A stretch of DNA of 64,000 nt from assembly GCA_000244995.1 (NCBI GenBank), contig CM001438.1, positions 3,372,090 through 3,436,089 on the forward strand, given 5' to 3'. The stretch is from Burkholderiales bacterium JOSHI_001. GTDB lineage: Bacteria > Pseudomonadota > Gammaproteobacteria > Burkholderiales > Burkholderiaceae_C. Positions 10,701-22,686 of this stretch are shown here, in pieces; the first letter of the stretch is position 1, and each line of letters begins with the position of its first letter. The notes beneath the pieces are model-generated. The model saw only the letters and a list, made by a program, of their open reading frames with translations. It was not told where the DNA came from and did not search any database. A program made the translations under genes and the position numbers.

Positions 10701-13700
10701 CCTGGTGGGCCGCCTGCTGGCCAGCGACGCCGACCTGAACACCACCCTCGGCGCCTGGACGCTGACCGCCGGCAACACCGGCAATGCCTTCGCGCTGGAC
10801 GCCAGCACCGGCCAGCTGTCGGTGAACAGCACGGCCGCGCTGGCCTCGGCCAGCGGCACGCGCTTCACCCTCAGCGTGACGGTGGGCGACGGCCTGAACA
10901 CCAGCCTGGCCCAGACCGTGGTGGTGGACGTCACCAACGTGAACCAGGCGCCGGTGGCCCAGGGTGCCATCGGTCCGCTGTCGGCGCTGCAGGATGTGGC
11001 GGGTCGCTGGTCCCTGGCCGGCGCCTTCAGCGACCCCGACCTGGGCGACACCCTGACCTGGACCCTCAGCCGCAGCGACGGTGCCTGGCCCGCCTGGTTG
11101 AGCTTCAACCCGGCCGACCTGACGCTCAGCGGCACCCCGGGCGCCGCCGACGTGGGCACGCTGCGGCTGCAGGCCCGCGTCAGCGACGGCGGCAACCTCG
11201 TCGCCAGCAGCGACTTCGAGCTGCAGGTGGCCGACCGCAACGACGCCCCACAGGGCCAGGACGGCCGCATCGGGCTGGACGAAGACAGCACCCGCGTTCT
11301 CAGCGTCGCGGACTTCGGTTTCAGCGACCCGCTGGACCAGGGCGCGGACACCCTGGCCGCGGTGCGCATCACCGCCATCTCCGGCCCGGGCCTGTTGGCC
11401 TTGCGCGGCGTGGCGGTGACCGCCGGCCAGGAGGTCCTGCGCGCCGACCTGGACGCCGGGCTGCTGAGCTACACCCCGCCGTCGGATGCCAATGGCCTGG
11501 GCCTGACCCGCGTGGACTTCCTGGTGCGTGACAGTGGCGACACGCGTGGCAACGGCACCGACCTGGCCGCCAGCGCCAACACGCTTCACTTCGATGTGAA
11601 CCCGCTGAACGATGCCCCGCTGGTGGCCGACCGCGACCTGACGCTGGACGAGAACGCGACCTCCGACACGGCCGTGCTGACGCTGGTGGCCGGCGATGCC
11701 GACGCCGGCACCGTGCTGCGCGACTTCCGCATCGTCAGCGGCAACGTCGATGGCGCCTTCGCGCTGGACGCGGCCACCGGGGTGCTGCGGGTGGCCAACC
11801 CCGCAGCGCTGGACTTCGAGTCCAACGCCACGTTCACCCTGGCCGTCACCGTCTCCGACGGCACGCTCACCAGCGAACCGGCCACCGTCACGCTGCGCCT
11901 GGCCGACCTGAACGAGGCCCCGGCCTACCAGGGCGGCGTCAACAACCTCACCGTGCTGCAGGACCAGGCCTTCAGCCTGACGCTGCCGGCCAGCGCCTTC
12001 AGCGACCCCGACAGCGGCGACGCACTCACCTGGGCCCTGGCGCCCGCCACCCCGGGCGCCAGCCTGCCGGCCTGGCTGCGCTTCGACCCGGCTTCGCGCA
12101 CCCTGTCCGGCACCCCCGGCCAGGCCGACGTGGGCCCCCTGGACCTGCGCCTGGTGGCCACCGACGGCGGCCAGCTGCAGGCCGAGGCCGCGTTCACCCT
12201 CACCGTCCAGGACGTGGCCAACCGGCCGGTGCTGGCCAACAACCAGGCCGTGCTGGCCGAAAACGCGGCGGCCGGCACCCCGGTGCTCAGCCTGTCCGGC
12301 ACCGACACCGACCCCGGCACCGTGCTGCACGACTTCCGAATCGCCAGCGGCAACCTCGATGGCGCCTTCGCGCTGGACGCGGCCACCGGCGTGCTGCGCG
12401 TGGCCAACCCCGCAGCGCTGGACTTCGAGTCCAACGCCACGTTCACCCTGGCTGTCACCGTGTCCGACGGCACGCTCACCAGCGACCCGGCCACCGTCAC
12501 GGTGCGCCTTGCCGACCTGAACGAGGCCCCGGTCTACCAGGGCGGCATCAACAAGCTCACCGTGCTGCAGGACCAGGCCTTCAGCCTGGCGCTGCCGGCC
12601 GGCGCCTTCAGCGACCCCGACAGCGGCGACGCCCTCAGCTGGGCCCTGGCGCCCTCCACCCCAGGCGCCAGCCTGCCGGCCTGGCTGCGCTTCGACCCGG
12701 CTTCGCGCACCCTGTCCGGCACCCCTGGCCAGGCCGACGTGGGCCGCCTGGACCTGCGCCTGGTGGCCACCGACGGCGGCCAGCTCCAGGCCGTCGGCGC
12801 GTTCACCCTCACCGTGCAGGACCTCAACGACGCGCCGCAGGGTCGCGACGCCGTGCTGACCCTGGACGAGGACAGCCTGCTGGTGCTGAGCGCTGCGGAC
12901 TTTGGCTTCAGCGACGTGGTGGACAGCCCCGCGCACGAATTGGCCGCCGTGCGCATCGTCAACCTGCCGCAGGCCGGCCAGTTGCAGTTCAAGGGCGTGG
13001 CGCTCACCAGCCCCACCGAGCTGAGTGTGCAGGACCTGTCCATGGGCCAACTGCTGTACCTGCCGCCGGCCGACGCCAGCGGCGCCGGCCTGGCCCGCAT
13101 CGGCTTCCAGGTGCGCGACAGCGGCGGCACCGACTTCGGCGGCCGGGACACCGACCCGCAGGTGCGCACGCTGGTGCTGAACGTGAATGCGGTGAACGAC
13201 GCCCCGGTGGTGGTTCGCAACGAACTGGACCTGGCCGGCGGCCTGAGCGCGGCGCCGGTGATCGTGATCACCGACCCCGACACGCCGCCCGAACAGATCC
13301 AGATCAGCGTCGGCGCGGTCAGCGGCGGCCAGTTCGTGCTGGCGGGCTCCAGTGCGGCGGCGGACAGCTTCACCCTGGCCCAGGTGCTGGCCGGGCAGGT
13401 GCGCTTCGAACGCAACCTGGCGCAGGGCGAACCGGGCTACCAGTTGGCCGTGGCCGACGCCAGCAGCGGCAGCGCGACGCCCGTGGCCAGCGTGGGCAGC
13501 ATACGCCACGCGGAGCTGAACCTGCAGGGCATCGACGCCGCGCAGCAGGCCAGCACGGCGGCCACCTCGAACGATCCGTCGGCCACCAGCGCGACCAGTG
13601 GCAGCGCCGCGGCCAGCGTTGGCGCGGCCAAGGCCACCAGCAGCGCCAACACCGTGAACGGCGACGGCGCCGAAGCGTCCGCCACAGCCGGCGGCGACAC

Positions 13701-14300
13701 CGCGGCCACACGCCTGGCCCCGGCCGCCGCGGCCCTGGGCGACGCCCTGTTGCAGGCCGCCGGCACCACCAACGCCGCCGTGCTTGACACCCGCGCGACC
13801 CCTTTGACCCTGGCCGTGCCGGCCAGCCTGACCGAATCGCGGCTGGACCTGGCCAACCGGCCGGCGCTGCTGGGCACCGCGCCCTTGGCCGACCTGACCC
13901 TGCCCACCCTGGCCCCGCTGGAAATGGCCTCGCTGGTGTCCGGCAGCAGCAACCCGAGCGCCGACGTGAACGCCCTGATCAACCGGCTGGACGCCCTGCG
14001 CCACAGCCTGGCCGAACCCACCGAAGCCCGCGCGGGTGAACTGGCCGGCGGCACCGCCATGGGCCTGTCGCTGAGCGTGGGCTATGTGGTGTGGCTGGTG
14101 CGCGGCGGCATCCTGGCCAGCTCCATGCTGGCCGCGCTGCCCAGCTGGCAGCTGCTGGACCCGCTGCCCATGCTGGGTCGCCTGGGCAACCCCGACGACG
14201 ATGAAGAAGCCGAACGCGACCAGGTAGAGAGCCTGTTCGCCAAGGGCCACGGTGCGCCGGTGCCAGCGCCCGCGCCCCAACCCAACGAGGAGCCGGCGGC

Positions 14301-14304
<4 letters not shown>
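4726..14304 (+). CDS. Giant LEPR-XLL / DUF4347 cadherin-like repeat surface protein (3192 aa)
   Basis: No classical signal peptide is seen. Residues 19-26 carry the LEPR-XLL-type motif (EAMEPRLL), followed by a DUF4347 domain (about 66-225; AVHIVSHGSDG, LLLYGCDVA). After that come a jelly-roll-like region (about 240-460), cadherin-like repeats (DRDNIYTVQVQASDG-type, several copies), two SLREA-containing right-handed beta-helix regions (about nt 6440-7550 and 9100-10000) and a LamG-like domain (nt 8095-8750). Further cadherin and Ig-like repeats follow, including a near-identical tandem pair, then an Ala/Ser/Thr-rich linker. The C-terminus has a hydrophobic segment (about 3108-3130), a DPLPML motif and an acidic tail. 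Predicted to be a very large cell-surface or adhesion protein. The preceding adaptor, SecA-like and M50/HlyD genes are its likely exporters. The LEPR-XLL motif may replace a signal peptide (inference). Confidence 0.85.
11712..12840 (+). repeat. Tandem duplication inside the giant gene, period about 609 nt
   Basis: The segment starting near GACTTCCGCATCGTCAGCGG (nt 11722) recurs at 12331 with only scattered substitutions, giving a 609-nt (203-codon) unit. Each unit encodes one cadherin-like module (VSDGTLTS..PATVT.RLADLNEAP) and one Ig-like module (SLPAWLRFDPASRTLSGTPGQADVG). Nucleotide identity is far higher than between other repeats of the protein, so the duplication is recent or is homogenised by recombination. 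Copy number may vary between strains. Confidence 0.9.
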
Positions 14305-16915
<2,611 letters not shown>

Positions 16916-16916
<1 letters not shown>

Positions 16917-18697
16917 TGAACGACCAGTGGCTCACCCGACCGGCCACCGCCGCCAACACCTGGAGCGACTCGCTCAGCCAGAACGAGCGCTCGCCGCTGC
17001 TGGACGCCACCGTGATGCTGGTGGACGATGACATGCTGATGACCGAGCTGGTGCAAGGACACCTGGAAGACGCGGGCTACCGCAACTTCGTGGTCACCAA
17101 CGACCCGCGTGAAACCCTGGCGCTGGCCCAGCAGAAGCAGCCCGCGGTGCTGCTGCTGGACCTGATGATGCCGCAGATGTCCGGCTTCGAGGTGCTGCAG
17201 CAGTTGCGCGCGCAGGAGGCCTTCCGCTTCCTGCCCGTCATCGTGCTCACAGCCGCGACTGGCGCCGACGCCAAGCTGCAGGCCCTGCAACTGGGCGCCA
17301 CCGACTTCCTGAGCAAGCCGGTGGACGCCAGCGAGCTGGTGCTGCGGGTGCGCAACACGCTGGCCTTCCGCCAGTACCACGAGCGCAGCCTGAGCTACGA
17401 CGAGGTGACGGGCCTGCCCACGCGTCGCCTGCTGGAGCGCCAGCTGCGCGACGCGCTGGTGGACGCCAACGGCGTGGACGGCAGCGTGGTGCTGTTCAAC
17501 ATCACGGTGCCGCAGTGCCGCACCATCAGCGAAACCATGGGCCAGGACACCGCCGACCAGCTGGCGCGCACGCTGGCCCTGAGGCTGGAGGAACTGGCCC
17601 GCCAGCATTCGCTGCGGCCCGACCGGGTGTCGCCGGTGGCGCGGTTGCGCCAGGAAGAGTTCGGCCTGATGCTGAACGGCGTGCGCACGGTGGACGCGCT
17701 GGAGCGCATTGCACGCCAAGTGCTGAGCACCCTGGCCCTGCCGGTGGACCTGGGGGCGCAGAAAGTGGTGCCCGATGCGGTGCTGGGCATCGCGGTGTCG
17801 GGCACCGACGGCCATGCCGAGAACGACCTGATCAAAGGCGCCGAGCTGGCCCGCAGCCAGGCCCAGCGACGCAGCGGCGCACGTTATGAATTTTTCTCGT
17901 CCGAACTGAACCGCCGTTCGTTGGAGCGCCTGTCCCAGGCCACCCAGCTGCGCCAGGCGGTGGAGCGCAACGAATTCCAGCTGCACTACCAGCCCAAGGT
18001 GGACATGGCCTCGGGCGACATCGCCGGCGTGGAAGCCCTGGTGCGCTGGCAGCACCCCACGCTGGGGCTGCTGCCGCCCAGCCGCTTCATCGGCATGGCC
18101 GAAGAGCTGGGCCTGATGAACGACCTGGGCGACTGGGTCATCCACAAGGCCTGCTACGACGGCGCACGGTGGCTGGGGGCCGGGGTGCCGCTGGGCAAGA
18201 TGGCGGTGAACGTGTCCACCACGCAGTTCCAGGGCGGGCGGCTGGCCAAGGTGATTGCGCATGCCCTGAAATCCACCGGCATGGCCGCCAGCCACCTGAT
18301 GGTGGAAGTGACCGAAAGCATGCTGATGAACGACGTGCAGGCCGCGATGGCCACGCTGCACGACATCCGCGCGCTGGGCGTGAGCCTGTCGATCGACGAC
18401 TTCGGCACCGGCTACTCGTCGCTGAGCTACATCAAGATGTTCCCGGTGAGCGAGCTGAAGATCGACCGCAGCTTTGTGGCCGACCTGCCCGGCGGCAGTT
18501 CGGACACCGCCATCACCCGGGCCATCGTTTCGCTGGGCCACAACCTGGGCATGAGCGTGGTGGCCGAAGGCGTGGAAACCGCCGAGCAGATGCTGGCCCT
18601 GCATGGCCTGGACTGCGACATGTACCAGGGCTTCCTGTTCAGCCGGCCGCTGCCCGAACGCGAACTGCTGCCCCTGCTGAGAGATTCGGCGCGCTGA
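16916..18697 (+). CDS. Response regulator with degenerate GGDEF and intact EAL domain
   Basis: 593 residues: REC domain (VMLVDDDMLMTELV, phospho-Asp82 in LLLDLMMP), a GGDEF-type domain whose signature is replaced by RLRQEEF, and an EAL domain with EALVRW (Glu373), the DDFGTGYSSL loop and VVAEGVET. The EAL catalytic motifs look intact, so c-di-GMP phosphodiesterase activity is expected, while cyclase activity is not. The start is taken as ATG 16916 overlapping the kinase stop (TGATG) with GAAGGAGAT upstream; TTG 16913 is possible. It probably lowers c-di-GMP in response to the adjacent kinase, which would suit release or retention control of the large surface protein. Confidence 0.92.
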
Positions 18698-18698
18698 C

Positions 18699-19367
18699 TC
18701 AGCGCAGCGCCAGGGTGCGCCAGCCGCGCTGCGCCGCCAGCGCGGCCAGGCCTGCGTCGGCGTTCACCGCCACCGGCTGGGTCACCGCCTGCAGCAGCGG
18801 CAGGTCGTTGATGGAATCGCTGTAGAACCAGCTGTCGTCCAGGTCCGCCAGCCTGCGCCCCTGCCCGGCCAGCCAGGCGTTCACATGGGTCAGCTTGTGG
18901 CCGCGAAAACAAGGCGGTCCCACGGTTTCGCCGCTGTAGCGGCCGTCGGCACCGCGTTCGGGCTCGGTGGCCAGCACCGCCGGCAGGCCCAGCAGACGGG
19001 CGAAGGGCTCGGCCACGAAGCGTGTGGTGGCGGTCACCAGCGCGCAGGCGTGGCCAGCCTGCAGGTGCTGGCGCACCAGCGCCTTCGCGGCGGGCTCGAT
19101 CCGCGGCGCCATGGCCTGCTCGAAGCCTGCCAGGTACTGCGCCAGCACCGGCGGTGCGTGCACTGCCAGCGCGCTGACGGTGTAGCGGTGCATCACCGTG
19201 ATGTCCAGCGTGCCGGCCGCGTACTGGCGGCAGAACTCCAAATACGGCGGCTCGAAATCGGGCGAGAGCGCGCCGCGGTCCATCAGGAAGCGGGCGAAGG
19301 CGTTGCCGCTGTCAAAGCCGATCAGCGTGTGGTCCAGGTCGAACAGGGCAACTTTCATGGGCGACAT
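18699..19367 (-). CDS. HAD-superfamily IB phosphatase (SerB-like)
   Basis: 222 residues with all four HAD motifs: FDLDHTL near the N-terminus, LVTATTR (motif II Thr), GHK (motif III Lys) and YSDSINDLP (motif IV). This matches HAD-IB hydrolases related to phosphoserine phosphatase; the substrate is unknown. The ATG directly follows the pabBC stop (TGAATG), so it is co-transcribed as the last gene of the fhc-fae2-pabBC operon. A role dephosphorylating an H4MPT or methanofuran precursor is possible but not shown. It converges on the EAL gene with only one base between the stops. Confidence 0.85.
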   Translation of the reverse strand: MSPMKVALFDLDHTLIGFDSGNAFARFLMDRGALSPDFEPPYLEFCRQYAAGTLDITVMHRYTVSALAVHAPPVLAQYLAGFEQAMAPRIEPAAKALVRQHLQAGHACALVTATTRFVAEPFARLLGLPAVLATEPERGADGRYSGETVGPPCFRGHKLTHVNAWLAGQGRRLADLDDSWFYSDSINDLPLLQAVTQPVAVNADAGLAALAAQRGWRTLALR

Positions 19368-21257
19368 TCAGGGCGAATCCATCAGCTCGGCGGGCAAGGC
19401 ACCGCGCAGCGCATTGCACACCATCAGCCCCTGTGCGGCCGGCAGCTCGCTGCGGTGGATGCGCCGCTCGCTGGCGGCCCAGGCGGGGCTGTTGAGCAGC
19501 TCGGCGCGCATCACGCCGGGCAGCACGCCGGCGTCCAGCGGCGGGGTGTACCAGCGGCCGTTCTGACGCACGAAGACATTGCTGCGCCCGCCTTCCAGCA
19601 GCCAACCCTCTTCGTCGAAGAACAGGGTGTCGAAGGCGCCGCGCGCGATGGCGCGCTTCACGCCCGCGTCGTAGGCTGCACGGTCGGTGGTCTTGTGGCG
19701 CGCCAGGGGGCGCGGGCCCGCCAGCGGCGTGTCGGCCAGCACCAGCCTGGCCAGGCCGACAGGCAGGGGGTCCAAACCAGCGTGGGTCACCGTGATGCGG
19801 CCGTCGAAGTCCAGTTGCAGGCGCACGCGCATTTCATCCAACGGCCCACCCGCGACCTGGGCCCATGCGGCGCCCAGGGCGGTGTCCAGCGCGGCATCAA
19901 ACGCTTCAGCACGCCAGACAAAACCCAAGGCCTGGGCGCTGGCCGCCAGCCGGGCGCGGTGGCGCTTGCGCAAGGGCACCCCGTCGCTGCGGGTGGCGCG
20001 CAGGGTCTCGAACAGCGACAGGCCGGGGTCCAGCCGGGTGACGAAGCGGGCCTTCCATTGGGTTTCTTCCCACTCGTCGGCGGCCACGCTGTCCAGCACG
20101 ATGCCGCCGCCCACGCCGAGCGACAGCGCCCGGCTGCCCTGCGCCGCCGGTCCCAAGGTCAAGGTGCGGATGGCCACGGCCAGGCACAGGTCGGGGCAGC
20201 TGGCGTCGGCGCCCGCGTCCAGCCAGCCGATGGCCCCGGTGTACAGGCCACGCGGGGTGCTTTCCAACTGAGAGATCCAGTGCATGGTGCGGTGCTTGGG
20301 CGCCCCGGTGATGGACCCACAGGGGAAGCTGGCGCGCAACAGCCCGGCCAAATTCACATCGCCACGCTTGGTGGCCTGCACCGTGCTGGTCATCTGGAAC
20401 ACCGTGGCATAGGGCTCGATGTCAAACAGCTGCGGCACCTTCACCGACCCCACCTCGGCGATGGCGCCCAAGTCGTTGCGCAGCAGGTCCACGATCATCA
20501 GGTTTTCGGCCCGGTTCTTGGTGTCGTCGTGCAGCAGGCGCGCGGTTTCGCTGTCGCCTTCGGGCGCCAGGCTGCGCTGGGCCGTGCCCTTCATCGGCCT
20601 GGCGGTCAGGCGGCCGGCCTCATGGCGGATGAAGAGCTCGGGCGAACGCGACAGCACCCAGCCTTCGCCGCCGGGCAGATGGATCAGCGCGCCGAAGCCC
20701 ACCCGCTGGCGCGCACGCAAGCGCCGGTACAGCGCCAGCGGCTCGCCCCAGGCGCGCCCGTTCAGGCGGTAGGTGTAGTTCACCTGGTAGGTTTCGCCGG
20801 CGCGGATGGCCTCGTGCACCTGCGCGATGGCGGCTTCATATTCCGCACGGCTGACGCTGGCCTGCAGGTTCAGCACGCCGGCCGGCGCGGGATCGGCCCG
20901 GCCTTCGGTCTGTTGCAGCCAGGCGGCCACGGCGTCCGCGTCCAGGTGCTGCATTTGCGCAAACACCAGCACGCGCAGCGCGCTGCGGTCGTCTTCGGCC
21001 AGCCGGGCTGTTCCGGCCTTCAGCAGCTTGGCGCCCCACTCGTAGTCGGCCAGCATCAGCGCATGCAGGCCACGGTCCAGGTCGGCCCGCACAGCCGCGC
21101 AGGTGGCTTCCAGCGTGGCGGGGTCGGTGCAGCGGTGTTCGTGCAGGTAGCCGCTGTACAGGCGGCTGGTGGGCGCGGCCGGGCCGGCGCCGGCGTCGTC
21201 CAGCAGGGCGAAGGGCGCGTCGCCGGGCGCGCCGCAGGAAGGTTCGGAGGTGGCCAG
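19368..21257 (-). CDS. pabB: Aminodeoxychorismate synthase I / aminodeoxychorismate lyase fusion (PabBC)
   Basis: The N-terminal ~370 residues are chorismate-binding PabB (GETYQVNYTYRLNG, SRSPELF, RPMKGTAQR, NRAENLMIVDLLRNDLG, SFPCGSITGAPKHR). The C-terminal ~240 residues are a class IV aminotransferase-type PabC (GLSLFETLRA, LEGGRSNVFVR). It makes p-aminobenzoate, a precursor of H4MPT as well as folate, which fits its place beside C1 genes. The conserved N-terminus (FALLDDA..SRLYSGYLHEH) lies upstream of the first GTG (21092). In that frame no ATG, GTG or TTG exists between the in-frame stop at 21309-21311 and it. A CTG at 21257, preceded by GGAG, is the best start and is used here. Confidence 0.85.
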   Translation of the reverse strand: MATSEPSCGAPGDAPFALLDDAGAGPAAPTSRLYSGYLHEHRCTDPATLEATCAAVRADLDRGLHALMLADYEWGAKLLKAGTARLAEDDRSALRVLVFAQMQHLDADAVAAWLQQTEGRADPAPAGVLNLQASVSRAEYEAAIAQVHEAIRAGETYQVNYTYRLNGRAWGEPLALYRRLRARQRVGFGALIHLPGGEGWVLSRSPELFIRHEAGRLTARPMKGTAQRSLAPEGDSETARLLHDDTKNRAENLMIVDLLRNDLGAIAEVGSVKVPQLFDIEPYATVFQMTSTVQATKRGDVNLAGLLRASFPCGSITGAPKHRTMHWISQLESTPRGLYTGAIGWLDAGADASCPDLCLAVAIRTLTLGPAAQGSRALSLGVGGGIVLDSVAADEWEETQWKARFVTRLDPGLSLFETLRATRSDGVPLRKRHRARLAASAQALGFVWRAEAFDAALDTALGAAWAQVAGGPLDEMRVRLQLDFDGRITVTHAGLDPLPVGLARLVLADTPLAGPRPLARHKTTDRAAYDAGVKRAIARGAFDTLFFDEEGWLLEGGRSNVFVRQNGRWYTPPLDAGVLPGVMRAELLNSPAWAASERRIHRSELPAAQGLMVCNALRGALPAELMDSP

Positions 21258-21261
21258 CGCT

Positions 21262-21795
21262 TCAGCTCCAGTCGTCCATGTCGTGCTTGATCTTGTGGCG
21301 GTTGGCGATCAGCTCGTCCACGCTGGGTTCGTTGCTCAGCGCCCGCTTCAAGGCCAGCTTGGTGGCTTCGTGGTTGGTGCGGTACATGTCTTTCTTGTCC
21401 AGGTTCGGGTCCTTGGCGCAGCGCGGGTCGATCCACACCAGGCTGATGATGCACAGCTCGTTCGCACGGTCCTTGGGGATGGTGCCGTCGATCAGGCAGT
21501 CCACCACCGCGTCGGCGGTGGCCGACTGCACCACGCCGCCGAACAGATCGATGTTGACCAGGTCCTTCAGCGTGACCTTGGGCACCATGATCGTGGCCGG
21601 GCGCACCAGCTGGTTGCAGGCGCGGATGGCGAACATGGCGGTGTGGCCCTTGGTCTGCGCCATCATGTTGGCAAAGGCCTGGCCCACGGGGCCATCGGTG
21701 CGCCCGATCAGGATTTCGGGCATGGCGTCGGTGAACTGGCCCTCGGCGGCCAGCACGGTGGCTTCGCCGGCATGAAATAGGAAATCACGGCTCAT
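21262..21795 (-). CDS. Formaldehyde-activating enzyme paralogue (Fae2-like) lacking the conserved histidine
   Basis: 177 residues, collinear with Fae over most of its length (ILIGRTDGPVGQAFANMMA, PKVTLKD, DGTIPKDRANEL, NHEATKLALKRAL). Where Fae has the active-site EVAHID segment, this protein has TDAMPE, so the His is replaced by Met. It also carries an insertion (DPRCAKDPNLDKKDM). ATG 21795 is chosen because the homology starts there; an upstream ATG at 21843 gives unrelated residues. It lies between fhcC and pabBC in the operon. Fae2/Fae3-type paralogues are known in methylotrophs without a settled function; this one may bind a pterin or formaldehyde adduct rather than catalyse condensation. 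Confidence 0.85.
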   Translation of the reverse strand: MSRDFLFHAGEATVLAAEGQFTDAMPEILIGRTDGPVGQAFANMMAQTKGHTAMFAIRACNQLVRPATIMVPKVTLKDLVNIDLFGGVVQSATADAVVDCLIDGTIPKDRANELCIISLVWIDPRCAKDPNLDKKDMYRTNHEATKLALKRALSNEPSVDELIANRHKIKHDMDDWS

Positions 21796-21867
21796 GGTGT
21801 GAAGTCTCGTTGGTGATGGGAATGCGTTGCGGCCACGGCCCACACGGCCGCGGCGCCAGGAGGGGGA

Positions 21868-22686
21868 TTATTCCGGGATCAGCAATTCGCCCTTGCCCTG
21901 CACCGACACGTCACCCGCAAAGCGGCTGAAGCGGCGCTGTGGCAGGCTGGCGAAGTGGCCGCCGAAGGCCGCCAGGTCGCGCGCCAGCAGTTGCCAGAAC
22001 ACGTCGGCGTTGGCGCGCACCGGCACGAAACCGATGGACGGCGCGGGCGGTTTGGGGCCCGCCAGCAGCACGCTGCCGCGCCGCATGCCGTAGCCCAGGT
22101 GACCACCAACGCCGCCCCCGATGGCCAAGGTGCCGGCCACCATGCGCGACGCGGCGAAGTCCCCCGCGCGGCCATGGACCACCACGGTGCCGCGGCGCAT
22201 GCGGTCGGCCAGGCGGGCGCCAGCGTCGCCGCCGATCACCACGGTGCCACCGCGCATGCCGTCCATGTCGCCGGGCAAGGTGCTGGCCACGAAGTCGCCC
22301 GCGTCGCCAGCCAGGTCGATGCGACCGCCGGCCATCGCACAGGCCAGCAGGTCGCCGGCGTTGCCGAAGACCTGCAGGCGGCCGCCGCTCATGCCGACAC
22401 CGGCCAGGTGCCCCACATCGCCCTTCACGTCGACCACGCCCTCGGCCAGGCCGGCGCCCAGGCGGTCGAAGCGGCTGAAGTCGCCTTCCAGTTCCAGGCG
22501 CGCGCCCTCGCCGTCCAGCGCTTCGATGGCGAACAGTTCGGCCAGGGGCAGCGCGTCTCGGCCCATGGACAGGGTGAAGCGGCTCATTTCAGCCTGGCTC
22601 AGGGCAGCCAGCGCGGCCGGTTGCAGCGCGGCAGCATCCACACGCAGGGCCGGTGGCGCCATCAAGGTGAGTCGCCAGCCGCTCAT
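21868..22686 (-). CDS. fhcC: Formyltransferase/hydrolase complex subunit C
   Basis: 272 residues related to FwdC/FmdC of formylmethanofuran dehydrogenase. The central and C-terminal parts consist of Gly-rich beta-helix turns (GDAGDFVAS, GGTVVIGGDAGARLADR, GRAGDFAASRM, GGGVGGHLGYGMRRGSV). FhcC is a structural subunit of the bacterial Fhc complex, which moves the formyl group from H4MPT to methanofuran and hydrolyses it to formate. Its start overlaps the fhcD stop by 4 nt. Order fhcB-A-D-C is the usual one in methylotrophic proteobacteria. Confidence 0.93.
   Translation of the reverse strand: MSGWRLTLMAPPALRVDAAALQPAALAALSQAEMSRFTLSMGRDALPLAELFAIEALDGEGARLELEGDFSRFDRLGAGLAEGVVDVKGDVGHLAGVGMSGGRLQVFGNAGDLLACAMAGGRIDLAGDAGDFVASTLPGDMDGMRGGTVVIGGDAGARLADRMRRGTVVVHGRAGDFAASRMVAGTLAIGGGVGGHLGYGMRRGSVLLAGPKPPAPSIGFVPVRANADVFWQLLARDLAAFGGHFASLPQRRFSRFAGDVSVQGKGELLIPE

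Noticed and set aside
11712-12840. Repeats considered as a CRISPR-like array
   Set aside because: Two long in-frame copies within a gene, not short direct repeats with unique spacers.
9844-14280. 1478-codon open frame on the minus strand opposite the giant gene
   Set aside because: Composition (His, Gln, Arg, Gly rich without domains) is that of an antisense shadow of a GC-rich coding region; the plus frame has clear repeats and domain motifs.
19368-21092. GTG 21092 as the pabBC start
   Set aside because: It would remove the conserved N-terminal PabB segment that continues in frame upstream to about 21257.
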